From assembly GCA_025526915.1 (NCBI GenBank), contig JAHLKH010000063.1:1-64000 (forward strand): a stretch of 64,000 bases of DNA. The letters run 5' to 3'. Of this stretch, positions 11,886-23,611 are shown piece by piece (positions within the stretch are counted from its first letter, which is position 1; each line of letters opens with the position of its first letter). The stretch is from Entophlyctis helioformis. Taxonomy: Eukaryota; Chytridiomycota; Chytridiomycetes; Chytridiales; Chytriomycetaceae. The position numbers and the translations under genes are program-made. Under the pieces are notes generated by a model. The model had not been told where the DNA came from and searched no databases. It worked only from the letters and a program-made list of their open reading frames with translations.

Positions 11886-12653
11886 CTAGATGACCTTTGG
11901 TGCCATGGACACGATCTTGGCCCATCTCTTCTGGCGGCACTCTCGTGCAATGGCACCCATGACACGGTTTCCGAGCGGCTGGCCCTGCTTGTTGAGCATG
12001 ACGACGGCGTTGTCGTCGAACGAGATGAAGCTGCCGTCCAGACGGCGGATCTCCTTGCGCTGGCGCACAACCAGGGCACGAGCAACGTCTCCCTTTTTGA
12101 GCTTCTGGCCGCCTGCGCCGGAGCTGGAGCCAGCCGTGGCAGCCGTTCCAATGGCGGCCGGCTTGGCCTTTTTGACTGCGCAGACGATTTCGTCGCCGAC
12201 GCTTGCGATTCTGTGGTTGGTTGGGTGCAGGTGTCAGCGCCGGTGCCGGCAGTCCTGTCAGGCAGTCCTGTCAGGCAGTTCTGTCAGGCAGTCCTGTCAG
12301 GCAGCCTTTGCATGCAGAAAGCGGCCATGGACAGCTGCGAGTCTCTGCGAGCCTTGAGAGGCCCGCAGGCCAGACGCTCTGGCAGACGCAGACAGATCAC
12401 CAGCGAGCGTGGAGTGTGTCGCACCTTCTGCGGCCCATGACGTTGATGCACTCGACAACAAGGGCGCCCGAGTTGTCAATGACCTGCCGGTGTGTGCCAG
12501 CGGGTGTCAGCGAGTGTGTGCCAGCGAGTGAGTGCCAGCAGGAGGCAGCAAGTGCGCTCAACGCAAGCCAAGGCATTCAAGCCTAGCCAAGGCATTCAAG
12601 CCAAGCCAAGGCATTCAAGCCTGTACCTTGAGGAACGTCTTCATCTGGATCAT
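11886..12653 (-). CDS. MRPL14: Mitochondrial ribosomal protein uL14m (L14)
   Basis: This is a large-subunit ribosomal protein of the bacterial L14 type, expected in the mitochondrial ribosome. There are three exons: 12653-12627 (MIQMKTFLK), 12483-12425 (VIDNSGALVVECINVMGRR) and 12210-11886. The last runs from IASVGDEIVCAVKKAKP through KKGDVARALVVRQRKEIRRL and SFDDNAVVMLN to RECRQKRWAKIVSMAPKVI and a TAG stop. All blocks align with bacterial L14, including KKGDV and the MKIVSLAPEVL-like end, so this is not the cytosolic uL14. There is no obvious cleavable presequence. The linker IGTAATAGSSSGAGG is an insertion relative to bacterial L14. Both introns are full of short tandem repeats. The start is 151 bp from the divergent start of the acyl-CoA synthetase gene. 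Confidence 0.92.
12248..12304 (+). repeat. 13-bp tandem repeat in uL14m intron 2
   Basis: Four near-perfect copies of GGCAGTCCTGTCA plus a partial fifth lie inside the second intron of the uL14m gene (intron 12211-12424). One copy has a single C-to-T change. Intron length could vary by copy number. Confidence 0.9.
12567..12623 (+). repeat. 19-bp tandem repeat in uL14m intron 1
   Basis: Three copies of a 19-bp unit beginning GCCAAGGCATTCAAGCC lie directly against the 5' splice site of uL14m intron 1 (intron 12484-12626). A second cluster of gtgtgccagcg-like repeats sits at the acceptor side, near 12493-12540. Confidence 0.9.
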
Positions 12654-12804
12654 CTCTGCGAGCCAAGCAGGGCGGCAGTCAGTCAGTCGCTGATCGGTGT
12701 CTGGCAGGCGTCTGGCAGGCGTCTGGCAGGCTTACTTGGCTGAAGTGGTTGCTGTTGTTGATGTTGTGGTTGTAGTTGTTGGTTGCCAAACGAACCCAAT
12801 TTCA
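12654..12804. promoter_or_regulatory. Divergent promoter region, uL14m / acyl-CoA synthetase
   Basis: The 151 bp between the two start codons hold three exact copies of an 11-bp unit, GTCTGGCAGGC (12699-12731). A GTTGTTGTGGTTGTAGTTGTT-like purine/pyrimidine-skewed stretch follows up to 12783. It must contain both core promoters. Confidence 0.45.
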
Positions 12805-15359
12805 ATGCCATCGGCCACCGCGACCCGCCAGGCGCAGCTGCACGCGCTGTCCCTTGAGAGCCCGCGCTCGTTCTGGGCCGAGCAGGCTCGCGGCATCGAC
12901 TGGGTGCAGCAGCCCACGAGCGTCTACGACGACACGACCGGCGTCTGGTTTGGCGACGGCCTGGTGCGCCTGCCCATCTGGCTGCCCGTGTGTGCACCGC
13001 TCGGGGCGATGGCTTGCTGACTCTGGCCCCCTTACCCCTGCCCCTGCCCTTGCCCCTGCCCTTGCCCCTTGCAGCTCAACACCTGCTTCAACGCCCTCGA
13101 CCGCCACACCCTGTCTCCAGAGGGAGCTGCCCGCATCGCTCTCATCCACGACTCGGCGTTCACCGGCGTGCGCAAGCTGTCGTATGCCGACCTGCTCGAC
13201 CACGTCCAGATCTTTGCGGGAGTCCTGGCCCGCCACGGCGTTGGCCACGGCACCACCGTGCTGCTGTACATGGTGTGCCGTGCCTCGCCACAATGGATCG
13301 CGTGCACCGCATGGCCATGCTGACTTGTACTGCACAGCCCATGGTTCCCGAGGCTGTCATTGCCATGCTGGCGTGTGCTCGTCTCGGCGCCATCTCAAGT
13401 GCTGTGTTTGGCGGCTTTGCGGCCAACGAGCTTGCCAAGCGCATCGAAGACTGCAAACCGCTCGTCGTGCTTGCCGCAACCTGCGGCCTCGAGCCAACGC
13501 GCGTCATTCACTACAAGCCGCTGGTCGACAGCGCCATCGCCATGTGCACCCACAAGCCGTCCGTCAAGATCTATCTGCAGCGTCCCCAGTCGGTCGAGCT
13601 GCTTTCGCCTGCTGCCAGAGAGCTTGATTGGCAGGACGAGGTCAGCCACCAGCGCGCTGGCAACTACGCTAGACCAGGCCCTGCCCCTGTGCAGTCAAAC
13701 CACCCGCTGTATCTGCTGTACACGTCCGGCAGCACAGGCACGCCAAAGGGCGTGGTACGCGACAACGGAGGGCATGTACGTCTGCTTTTCATGGGCTCGT
13801 TTCAAACAGTCGCCTGCCCGCACGGATTGCAATCTCTCTTACATGCATGTGCTGTGCCTCCTGGATAGGCTGTCGCTGTCAAGTGGGCGACAGAGAACAT
13901 CTTTGGGCTCCAGCGCGGCGATGTCATGTTTTCTGCAAGCGACATTGGCTGGGTTCTTGGCCACTCGTTCATCGTGTACGGCCCGCTGATGGCAGGATGC
14001 ACGACGGTCCTGTACGAGGGAAAGCCTGTTGGGACACCTGATGCTGGTGCATTCTGGCGCGTCATTGCCCAGCACAACGTCAATGTCTTTTTTGGTGCAC
14101 CGACTGCCATTCGTGCAATCAAGGTGAATGACTATTTTCTACTGCGCATGTCTGCATCCGTGTGCCTGGAGTCTAACCAACGCCGATCTCTCTCTCCCTC
14201 TCTCCTTGAAGCGTGAGGATCCAAACGGGCTGCTTCTCAGAAAGATGCCATCGCTTCGCGACGTCTTTCTCGCAGGCGAGCGTTCTGATACAGACACGGT
14301 CAACCACTTCAGCAAGATGCTCGGAGTGCCGGTGCGGTGAGTGGATTTCATTTTGCTCACTATGGGCCATGAGTGGTATCAGAGCGCACGGCGCAGCTCG
14401 TCTTGTCCTACTTACTGACGGCTCTCGCGTGCCAGAGACAACTACTGGCAAACAGAGACTGGCTGGCCCATCACGTGTGCCATGACAAGCAAGCACTCCG
14501 AATCGCCCACGCCCATTCGGGTCGGATCGGCTGGACTAGCAGTCCCTGGGTACGATGTGTGCGTGCTTGTGCCCAACACTGAGCGCAAGCACGGCGACGA
14601 GCACGACGACGAGCACGAGCCTAGCGCCACGGCAGCTGGTGCAGCAGTGCGACGCGCAAAACCAGGCGAGATGGGCAATCTGGTTGTCAAGCTTCCACTG
14701 CCGCCGGGATGCCTCTTGACGCTGTGGAACAACCCTGCCGGATTCTCCAAGAGCTACCTCGAGAAGTTTCCTGGATACTTTGATCTGACCGACTCTGGAT
14801 TCATTGATGCGGACGGATACGTCAATGTCATGACGCGCACCGACGATGTGATCAACACGGCCGGCCACCGCCTGACCACCGGGTCGATTGAGCAGGTTGT
14901 TGCCATGCACGGCAGTGTCGCCGAGGTTGCAGTGGTCGGCATGAGAGAAAAGCTCAAGGGGGAGAAGCCGGTTGGGGTGCGTTTGTGTTGATTGGACGCG
15001 AACGATGCGGTGGCAGCTAACAGGCTCATGCGTGTGGATTCACACTGCAACAACAGTTTGTGATTCTGAAGCACCTTGGCGCGCAGCCGGGACACCAGAC
15101 AAGCCATGCGGCGATTGGGCAGGAGCTGATTGGCATGGTGCGCTCGCAGATTGGAGCGTTCGCTTGCTTTGACCTAGGCAATGTCTTCTTTGTGGACCGG
15201 CTGCCCAAGACGCGGAGTGGCAAGGTGCTGCGTCGCACCCTTCGGGCGATTGTGAACGGCGACTCGTACGCGGTGCCAGCGACGATTGAGGATGCGAGCG
15301 TGCTGGGCGAGATTGAACGGGCCGTGGGCAGCAGCAGGTCGTTGCAGGCCCGTCTGTGA
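12805..15359 (+). CDS. Acyl-CoA synthetase, ACSS3/PrpE-like (short-chain acyl-CoA ligase)
   Basis: This AMP-forming ligase is expected to activate acetate or propionate to the CoA thioester. Motifs in order: WFGDG + LNTCFNALDRH (typical N-terminal block of the acetyl/propionyl-CoA synthetases), MVPEAVIAMLACARLGAIS, VFGGFAANELAKRI, the P-loop-like A3 motif YTSGSTGTPKGVVRDNGGH, DIGWVLGHSFIVYGPL, FFGAPTAIRAIK, DNYWQTETGWPI (A5, 14440), a variant A7/A8 region DLTDSGFIDADGYVNVMTRTDDVIN, and C-terminal LPKTRSGKVLRR with the acylation-sensitive Lys at about 15223. The RDNGGH sequence after the A3 motif favours the ACSS3/PrpE group over yeast Acs1/Acs2. The gene has about six exons. In the first intron the donor is either GTGCGC after the WFGDGL codons or GTGTGTGC about 27 bp later. 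No clear mitochondrial targeting peptide is seen. The chitin synthase start follows only 39 bp after the stop. Confidence 0.88.
13030..13076 (+). repeat. CCCCTGCCCTTG repeat in acyl-CoA synthetase intron 1
   Basis: A run of CCCCTG/CCCTTG hexamers forms the polypyrimidine tract before the CAG acceptor of the first intron. The tract therefore doubles as splice signal and simple repeat. Confidence 0.8.
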
Positions 15360-15398
15360 AGGCGTTGTTGGTGACGATCGCAATAACATTTACGCCAC

Positions 15399-18300
15399 AT
15401 GGCGTTTACCATGAGGGATTTACCAGACGCCTTACCACAAACGCACCAACACCACATGGCGGACGCCAGGCGACGAGCGCAGGGAGCAACAGGCGCAACT
15501 GGTGCAGGTGCAACAGGCGCAGGCACAGCAGGCGGCATCCCGCCCCTGCCTGTGCTGGTCGGAGGGCCGGCTGCAGGCGCAGGCGCAGGCCCGGGCAGCG
15601 ACAGCATGCCCATGCAGACGTTTGCCTTCTCGGCGGCGCCGGCCACCACCAGCGGCACCCACAACGCCAGCCTGTACGAGTACGGCAACGACGGCAGCGG
15701 CAACGGACGCAGCCCGTATCCGTATGCAGACGGCGACGGTGGCGGCGGCAACGGCGACGCCTACCCCTACTCGTACCCGTCGTCGGCAGGCGTCGGCATT
15801 GCAGTCGCCGTGCCGCCCACCATCACCCGCCGGCCGACGCTGTTCCGCAAAGGTGCGTTGCGCAGCCGGCGCTTTGTTTGCTGCGTTGCACAGCAGCCGT
15901 GCACAGCTCCAGTGCACACGCAGCAGTGCAGCCCGCCCGCCGCCACTCGATCCAGCCGTGCATCCAGCCTGCTGTCCTTGCAGTGCTGGTGCTGGTGCTG
16001 GTGGTGGTTGTTCTGGCTTGTGGCCGGCTGCCTGCTGCCCGAGCATCCGCATGGACGCAGCCTGGCTCGCAGTGCGGCTGGGCGGCTGTGCGGCATGTGT
16101 GGCGTGTCCCAAACTCCGCAGCGGCACCCACACCAGCGCGCTGTCCATCTGCCCACGTAATGCGGTGCAGGCATTCTCTCGCTGCATCTCTTGCTAACAC
16201 ACCACTCCACTCCACAACCAACCTGCAGGAGCCACCTCTGTCCCATCCAGCGCATTCAACGCGTCGGCATCCGATGGTGGCCTGTCGCGCAACAACTCCA
16301 CCATCGGCGTCAGCAATGACGGCCTCATTCCCCGTCGCTCAAACACCCTCACCCGCAGAGGCACGCTGGGCAGATCGGGCACTCTCAACCGTAACGCCAC
16401 GGGCATGGGTGCCGGTGCCATGTCCAACATGCTCGCAAAGCCGCTGGACGACTCGCGGCCCACGCCTTGGGTCGTCTTCTCGTGGCTCACTACGTGCTGC
16501 TTCCCTTCCGCCATCCTCTCGTCGTGCGGCATCAAGAACCGCAGCTCGCAACAGGCTTGGCGTGAAAAGGTTGCGCTGTGCTGGGTCTCGGCGGTCCTTT
16601 GTGCCATGGTCATCTTCTTCCTGATCTTCTTCAACAACATCCTCTGCCCTGCCAACCTTCTCGCCAACACGGTCGACATCAATGTCTATGGTAAGTCGGC
16701 ATATCACGGATGGTGTAGTGTCTGGTGTTACGCATGGATCATCTCACCACACTCGTTGCTTGGTTGGCCAGGTGGCGTGGTCGTCTTTGGCCGCATGTAC
16801 AACTCGCTGCTTGCAACGCCTCCGTACAACACCCTCTTTGAGCAGACAGACGCTCTGTTCAGTGGCATCGACGCCTCTGGCTCATTCGAGCAAGCTCCCA
16901 TCTCGTCTTGCCAGCTTCCTATCGTGTCGCGATTCAAGTTCGCAGGCGTCAAGTCTTCGTGTGCCCCAGACTGCATCAACCTCGACGAGCTGATCACCCG
17001 CCACAACTTCAAGCCCTTTGAGACCGTCAAGGGCAACACGGGCCAGAACGTTTCTGTTCAGCCAGACCCCGCCTACGAGTGGGGCGAGGTCAAGCGTCGC
17101 AGCCTCATCGTCATCCGCCAAAAGGTGCTGAACCTGGCGCCGTACTTTGACGCCTTCCCAGATCCCGTTCCTGGCGATATCATTGATCCCCTGCTGCGCA
17201 AGGCGCAGGCCATCAACGACGGCACCCGCATCCTCTGGCAGCACCCGGACGTCCCAGCCGAAGCTATCAACTGCTTGACCGAAAAGTACTACGCCGGCGT
17301 GCTCTCGCAGCTGCCCATGTCGTGCATCATGTCGCGCCTGTTCACCATTGTCGTCTCGGTCGTGGTCATCAGCATTCTGCTCACGCGCTTCTTCATGGCG
17401 CTCTTCTTTGACTGGTTCATTGCCAATCGCATGATCCGCGACCCATCGCCTGCGGACTTGGCCATGAACAACCACCAGGGCTCGCCTCTCTCGTCCGTCC
17501 CTCGAAAGGGTGCAGTCGCTCTGCGTCAAGACCCCAATGTGCCACGTCCTGTCCCCAACCCAACGGACATGTACACGGTGCTTTTTGTCACGTGTTACTC
17601 GGAAGGCGAAGATGCACTGCGCACTACCATCGACTCGCTCGCCTCGACCGACTACGACGACAGCAAAAAGATCCTCATTGTTGTCGCAGACGGCCTGGTC
17701 AAGGGCAGTGGCAACGACGACACGACGCCGAACCTGCTGATAAAGATGATGGACCACGACACAACCTTTGGCGAGACTCCAGAAGCCTTCTCGTACGTCG
17801 CCATTGCAACGGGTCCAAAGCAACACAACATGGCTCGTGTCTACAGCGGGTCGTATGGTAAATTCTCGCGTCTCGCTGCTTTGCCACCATTTTGTCGTCT
17901 CTGACTGTTTTGCAATCTGGCATTGTCCCCGACAGAGTACAAGGGCCGTCATGTCCCCATGGTTCTTGTCGTGAAATGTGGAACGCCTGTTGAGGCCGAC
18001 CAGCCCAAGCCCGGTAACCGCGGCAAGCGAGACTCTCAGCTGATCCTCATGAACTTCTTCTCCCGCGTCGTCCTCAATGACCGCATGACACCGCTCGACT
18101 ACGACATCTTCCGCAAGATCCATCATCTCACAGGCGTGACGCCGGACCAGTTTGAGATTGTGCTGATGGTGGATGCCGACACGCGAGTCGCCCCAGACTC
18201 TCTCCGGTTCATGATCAATGCCATGCAAAACGACTCTCGCATCATTGGTCTTTGTGGAGAGACGCGTATCGCCAACAAGCGCTCTTCTTGGGTCACAGCC

Positions 18301-19647
18301 ATTCAGGTGAGGTCTTTGCTGTGATTGCCCAGCCCTATGCAACGCACGTGTTGATGCAACTGTTGCTGACATTGTGTGTTGGCATGCACCAGGTCTTTGA
18401 GTACTTTATCTCGCACCATCTGGGCAAGTCGTTCGAGTCCGTCTTTGGTGGTGTGACATGTCTGCCGGGCTGCTTCTGCATGTATCGTATCAAGACCCAA
18501 AAGGACGGCGCGGTGCTGCCCATTCTCGCCAACCCAGACATCATTGAGCAATACTCGACCAACGAAGTCTACACGCTCCACCAAAAGAATCTGCTGCTTC
18601 TTGGAGAGGACCGCTTCCTGTCGACCCTCATGCTCCGCACGTTCCCCAAGCGCCACATGGTCTTTGTTCCTGCCGCGTTTTGTAAGACCACGGTGCCAGA
18701 CGACTTTTCCACACTCGTTTCGCAACGCCGTCGCTGGATCAACTCGACCATCCACAATCTCATGGAGCTGGTGTTTGTGAACAACCTCTGTGGCATCTTT
18801 TGTTTCTCGATGCAGGTGCGCGCGCGCGCGCAAGTCTCTTGCCCTTGATGCTTGTTTGTCGTGCTCGTGTCTGCGCCGCTCTCAGCTCGCTGACACATTG
18901 CCGTGTTCGCCTGCGTGTCGCGATGCATCTAAATCGCCATGCGGCCCACAGTTTATCGTGTTCATGGACTTGATCGGTACAGCCGTGCTGCCGGCTGCGC
19001 TGTGCGCCGCCTACTACCTGATCTACGCCGCAGCAGCCAAAACCGTGTACGACAATGTCACGGCGTACCTGAACCTGTCCATGCTCCTGGTCGCCATCTT
19101 CCTTCCGATGCTTCTCGTCATCTTCACTGCCCGCCGCGTCCACTACATTCTGTGGATGTTTGTCTACCTCCTCGCTCTGCCCGTGTGGCAAATCATTCTG
19201 CCACTCTACGCGTTCTGGCACTTTGACGACTTTAGCTGGGGCGAGACGCGCAAGGTGACGGGCGAGGGCAAGTCTGGCGGCCACCACGACGACGAAGTCG
19301 GTCTCTTTGACGGGTCCAAGATTCCGTTCAAGCGCTGGGACGAGTATGAGCGGGAATGGCGTCGCGAGGTGCTCTCGCGCCAGAGCTCCGATTACCTTCC
19401 TGGCAAGATGGACGCACACAAGACGCATGGCATGGACACCTCATTTAGTGACAACCGCTCGTCTGCGGAAAGCGCCATGACCGCCACGGCAGGATACCGC
19501 CCGTCGTTTGGATACACCACCAACTACGGCGACTCGCATGCCTATCCTCATGGGCATGCCATGAGCACCATCTCGGACTTTTCAGAGAATATGGCGCCAC
19601 AAAGCGTTGGTCGTGGGCAGGATCCCTATGCCAGCCGTCGCGGCTAG
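15399..19647 (+). CDS. Chitin synthase, division 2, class IV (Chs3)-like
   Basis: This processive plasma-membrane GT2 enzyme polymerises UDP-GlcNAc into cell-wall chitin. Exons are 15399-15852, 16229-16690, 16772-17857, 17936-18306, 18393-18815 and 18952-19647. The first exon encodes a low-complexity Gly/Ala/Tyr-rich cytoplasmic tail. Next come a membrane segment ([17 protein letters not shown]), an extracellular region and a second membrane block ([15 protein letters not shown]). The catalytic domain has [47 protein letters not shown] and the signature QRRRW (18724). A C-terminal cluster of membrane helices follows ([20 protein letters not shown] and others), then a Ser/Gly-rich tail. The CYSEGED and VADG.VKGSGND blocks fit class IV. 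No myosin head is present, which excludes class V/VII. The start is the first ATG after the preceding stop; ATGs at 15411 and 15456 are alternatives. Confidence 0.93.
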
Positions 19648-19933
19648 TCCTGGCCCTTTTGCAGTCTGTCATACTTTCTTTCAAGTGTCCTATCCGCATC
19701 CGCCCATTCTCACGCTATATCTACGTGGCGCAACCCTGTCTGCCTTGGTTTTGGCCTGCCAAGCCTGCCAAGCCTGCCACCTGTCAACCGCCTTCATCTA
19801 TTTTTGACTCTTGTGGTGTACACCCTTGCCACATGGAAATAAACCCCGAAACTGCCACAGCTATTGAACACTGGCAGCGGCCAATGCCATTGAAAAGACC
19901 TTTATGTTGTTGTTTGCATTGGACAGGAGCCAG
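19648..19933. other. Chitin synthase / EXS gene convergent spacer
   Basis: These 286 bp separate the two convergent stop codons. The spacer includes a short gcctgccaa repeat at 19757-19782 and an AATAAA at 19839-19844 on the plus strand, a candidate poly(A) signal for the chitin synthase. No exon seen. Confidence 0.5.
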
Positions 19934-22513
19934 TCACACCACAGACCCCATCTTTCGATCCAAGGGATGGTATGTCGAACTGGATCGCGCAAACCACGAT
20001 TCGGCAGGTGTCCAAACCCAAGACAGAAGAGTAGCAAAGGGTTGTGACGCGCGCTGTGGACGGCCGCCCACAACGACCCACTCGCGTTCGATGCGGAAAA
20101 AGACCCACATCCAGCGACGCAGCACCTCGAGGGTCTTGAGCACCAGATCCATCACAACAAGCGTGCCGAGCAGCTGCGCGTCGGAGATGTCATTGCCACT
20201 GCTGCCAGTGCCGCTATGGAATGTTCTCAAACCGACCAGCTTGTAGAGGACCGTGACGCGAGCGATCCACGAGAGACGCAGGATGGTGTCAATCGCAATC
20301 GCCGCATAGTAGGGAGCCTGATAGCGGAAATGAAGAGTGGGACGCAAAAGGATGGGTGTCGGAGGAACGACATCCGACGGAAAATCGCTGCCGCTTTGCT
20401 TGTTGCGACGCTGCACCAGTGAGCGAGGCGACGCACACAAGGCCATGGCAGAGGATGTGTGCGATGCCTGCCCGATTGATCTGGTTGGGCTGGCAGCACT
20501 TGGATTGAGTTCGGGCATGGCGTGAGTGTGGACGGACGTGCCCACAGTCAGCGGCGATGCTGTCACTAAAGGTGCCGACTGCGCCATCAAGATGTCGGCG
20601 CCAGCGCCTTGACCTGAACTCGCGTGTGCACCGAGATCGCCGCCGTGGCGACTGGCGCTCTTTGGTTTGGAAGCTGTCAAGGGCAGAATCATGGATGACG
20701 ATGCAGCATGGGTTGCCTGTGCGCCTTTGCTGAGCTTTGGGATGTAGCCCAGATGCCAGTCCACAAACACGTCCCAGTACAGGGAGTAAAGGGAATTGAT
20801 CGTAGACAGCGCGATCCTGCAGACCGCATCATTGACGTATGCATTGTTAGCCACGCTCGTGGAGCAGAGTCGCACCAGTCGCCAGAGACCTACCAGACGC
20901 CAATGGCAAAGTTGAGCTTGACCACAAGATGTTCAGCCGATTCGTTTTGCGCATCAGCCGAGTGCAGGTGTGTTCGGAGACGGTTGACCCAAAAGGCGGA
21001 GCCAATGACAGGCAGCGAAGACATGTACTTGAGCGCGTTTGCCAAATGTCTCCTTTTGGCTTTTGAGTCCTTGGAGAGGTTGTATTCGGCAATGCATTGG
21101 CGCAGACGGAAGATGAACGGCAGCCTAAATGGAAAGAAGCATTCAACCGCGAGAGATGGGCCGATCACCCGACGGTCAGTGCTTTCTTCTCGTCTCTGTT
21201 TGCCCATACAGAGCACGCTGCCTGAGCAGCACGACGATGGCTGCGCCGACTCACGCTATCAACATGGACGCCAAAGAGTCGGTCCATGATGCATGCATGT
21301 GGCCCACACTAGGAGATGCCGACGTTGCCTCGAGAATGGCATCGACTGAACCAGCCAGCAGGTTGCTTCCGTCGCTGAAGCTGGATGGCGAAAGTGACGG
21401 CTCTGCATTAGCCGATCCACGGAACCTGTGCATAGCAGACGATCCAAGATTGCTGGCAGCGGTGTTCAGGGCAACTGCAGGATGGGCTGCACTGTCGGGT
21501 GCAAGCACGAGATCACAAAAGACGAGCTGAAGGTCGCCGACAACGCGCGAGAACGATGTCAGGATATCCGACAGGATCACGTCTGAAAACGGCACGGCAG
21601 AGGCCAAGCCGCCAAAGGCCGAGCGGCCCAGGCATCGAAGGAACTTGGACCGCTCCTTGCGGAATGCAAACTTCCATGGGTTGACGACAAGGAAGAGCAC
21701 GACCAGATAGGTCAGCAGCGGGATAATCTCCGCGTCCTCTTCGCCCCAGAGGTTCGCAAAGACGGCAAACAGCCAGAGCGAGAGAAGAGTGATGGTGGTG
21801 AAGCCGATGGCCATGGTGTAAACGGCCGCGATGGTGGCTTTGTGGCGGTTTGGCAGTGCATTCATGGAAGCCGGATAGCTGTCGCTGCTGTTGATGGACG
21901 GGTCGGCCATATCGGCCAGGCCAAGATCGTCGTCCAAGTCCGAGTCCTTGTTGTCGGCATCTGCGCCTGCACCCGCATGGGCATGGCCATGATCATGGTA
22001 GGTCCCGCCATGCTCGAAGCCGTCGACAATGCTGTCCTTGCCGTCGATGGCGTGCAGAGCGAGAGGCGGGACGGTTGCAGATACGGTTGCCGAGCGAGCA
22101 GCGGGGCTCATGGCGACGCCTTGGCCGTCGATCGTGAGGGAAGCATCAAAGAGCACGTCCCGCACGTCTCTGTCGAGCGGCGCCGACTTGCTGCCCTGGC
22201 CAGACGCCGATGCCGGCGGCAGGGTCTGGGCTGCCAATGTGCTTATCGCCAGCGACTCGACGGATGGCGATGGCGTAGCAAACGTGCGTGGCGGCCCTTC
22301 AAGCAGTGCAAAGGTGTCGATGCCAAGCCAGTTGAGAAGGTGCAGGTTGGTCGCCCAGCACCACAGGCCGAGGTCGCAGAGCAGCAGCACATGGAAGTAG
22401 ACCGGCAGGCTCGTAACGTATGCCAGCCAGTCCTCGGCCTCTAGAAGCAGCAGCACAAGGAAGCCCACGCCCAGCAGCAGCAGAACCAGCCGAGTGAACG
22501 AGGCAATGCCCAT
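19934..22513 (-). CDS. EXS-domain multipass membrane protein (ERD1/XPR1-like, no SPX)
   Basis: The N-terminus is a hydrophobic stretch (FTRLVLLLLGVGFLVLLLLEAEDW) followed by further membrane segments (LPVYFHVLLLCDLGLWCWATNLHLLNWLG). After a polar insert come LWGEEDAEIIPLLTYLVVLFLVVNPWKF, FSDVILSDILTSFSRVVGDLQ, FIFRLRQCIAEY, HLANALKYMSSLP, LSTINSLYSLYWDVFVDW and a C-terminal VLRRWMWVFFRIEREW. These are the conserved steps of the EXS domain found in yeast Erd1, Syg1 and animal XPR1. There is no SPX domain upstream, so Erd1 (Golgi, linked to phosphate recycling and retention of glycosyltransferases) is the nearest named relative; that role is inference. Stretches near 22250-21860 and 20720-20360 are Ala/Ser-rich insertions larger than in yeast Erd1. 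At least three introns are needed, around 21125-21250, 20830-20890 and possibly one more. The start ATG is at 22513. Confidence 0.8.
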
Positions 22514-22560
22514 GGAAGCAGTTGCGGTTGCGGTGGCGGTAGGTGTCTATGGCCAGTGTA

Positions 22561-22616
22561 TGGTTGTGAATGCCTGGTTGTGGATGCCTGGCTGTGGACG
22601 GCTGGCTGTGAATGCG
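22561..22616 (+). repeat. 14-bp tandem repeat in the EXS / GT92 spacer
   Basis: Four imperfect copies of TGGTTGTGGATGCC lie in the 356-bp spacer (22514-22869) between the EXS gene start and the GT92 gene stop. Apart from these repeats and GGTTGCGGTGGCGG-like G-rich sequence near 22522-22540, I see nothing coding in that spacer. Confidence 0.85.
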
Positions 22617-22869
22617 GCTGTTGCAGGGATGGATGGATTGTCTTGCTGTGGATGGAGGTGTGGCAACAACCGTTAAGCAATTGAGGTAACAATTCGTTCA
22701 AATCGATGCATTCAAATACGCTGATGTTGGAGATCAATCCACCACAGACTTTGAGCCCACAAGTGAGGATGGCGCTACGTTGTTCATTGGCTCTGTGAAG
22801 TGGCTGGCAGTGCTGGGAAGATTCAAGAGCTGGAGGAGTAAGAAAAGGAAAAGAAATGGGGAAGAGCAA

Positions 22870-23575
22870 TCATGCAGCAGGGGGAGACTCGGGCAGTCCC
22901 GGCAGCACCAAATCTTGCGGACGATCCGGGTACATGTTCTTGTCGCGCTCTCCGTCGAGCACAAGGCGCTGGCGCCACATGATGCCCGTCACAGCGCGAT
23001 CGCTGACAAAGTCTGGGTTGAGATCGCACTCGCCCTGGAACTCGGGTGCTGTCAGGCAGAATTGCGCACTCTTGAATCCAAGATCAGCGGCAACGCGTCC
23101 ATAAGCTTCTTGGATGGCCAGCATCGAAACTTGGGAAGTGGTGTCCACGGACATGGTCAGATCGTCAGCTGCTTGAAGCCACGTGGTCGCCATCTGCTTG
23201 AGACGGCCGTTGTGCTTGAGGGAGCCACCAATGCGCACCACAGCAAGGCCGCTGCCACCAGGGAGCCCCTGTGTGCGGTAGTAGGTCACGCGAGAGAGAC
23301 ACTCCATCTGCGGGAAGCAGTTGAGCTTGAGGCGTGCCGCCTTGTAGAACGAGTTGGCAAGGTCCTTCATCTTGCGTGCCTTTTCGGGGTCTCCGTAAAA
23401 CATTTCCGCGATGCTGCGGCTGTCGCCCTGACCATTCATGTTGCTGTTGGTGCCAGCACTGTCGAGCGTATCCTTGCGATAAAGGGACCCAGAGCGCACC
23501 TCGAGTGGCGAAGGCGCATTAGCCCAGACACCATTGTCCTTGGAGAGAACCTGCGGTGCACCACTGGACGCTTTG

Positions 23576-23611
<36 letters not shown>

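Noticed and set aside
12697..12804. Upstream extension of the acyl-CoA synthetase frame (VVAVVDVVVVVV)
   Set aside because: It begins without ATG inside a tandem repeat. The ATG at 12805 opens a family-like N-terminus.
15356..16624. A 422-codon plus-strand frame overlapping the chitin synthase 5' end
   Set aside because: It is rich in Arg and Cys in an alternative frame through the chitin synthase exon 1, intron 1 and exon 2. The chosen frame splices in phase to conserved sequence.
16882..18372. A 496-codon open frame on the minus strand
   Set aside because: It lies antisense to the chitin synthase catalytic exons, has no recognisable domains and is explained by GC-rich codon use of the real gene.
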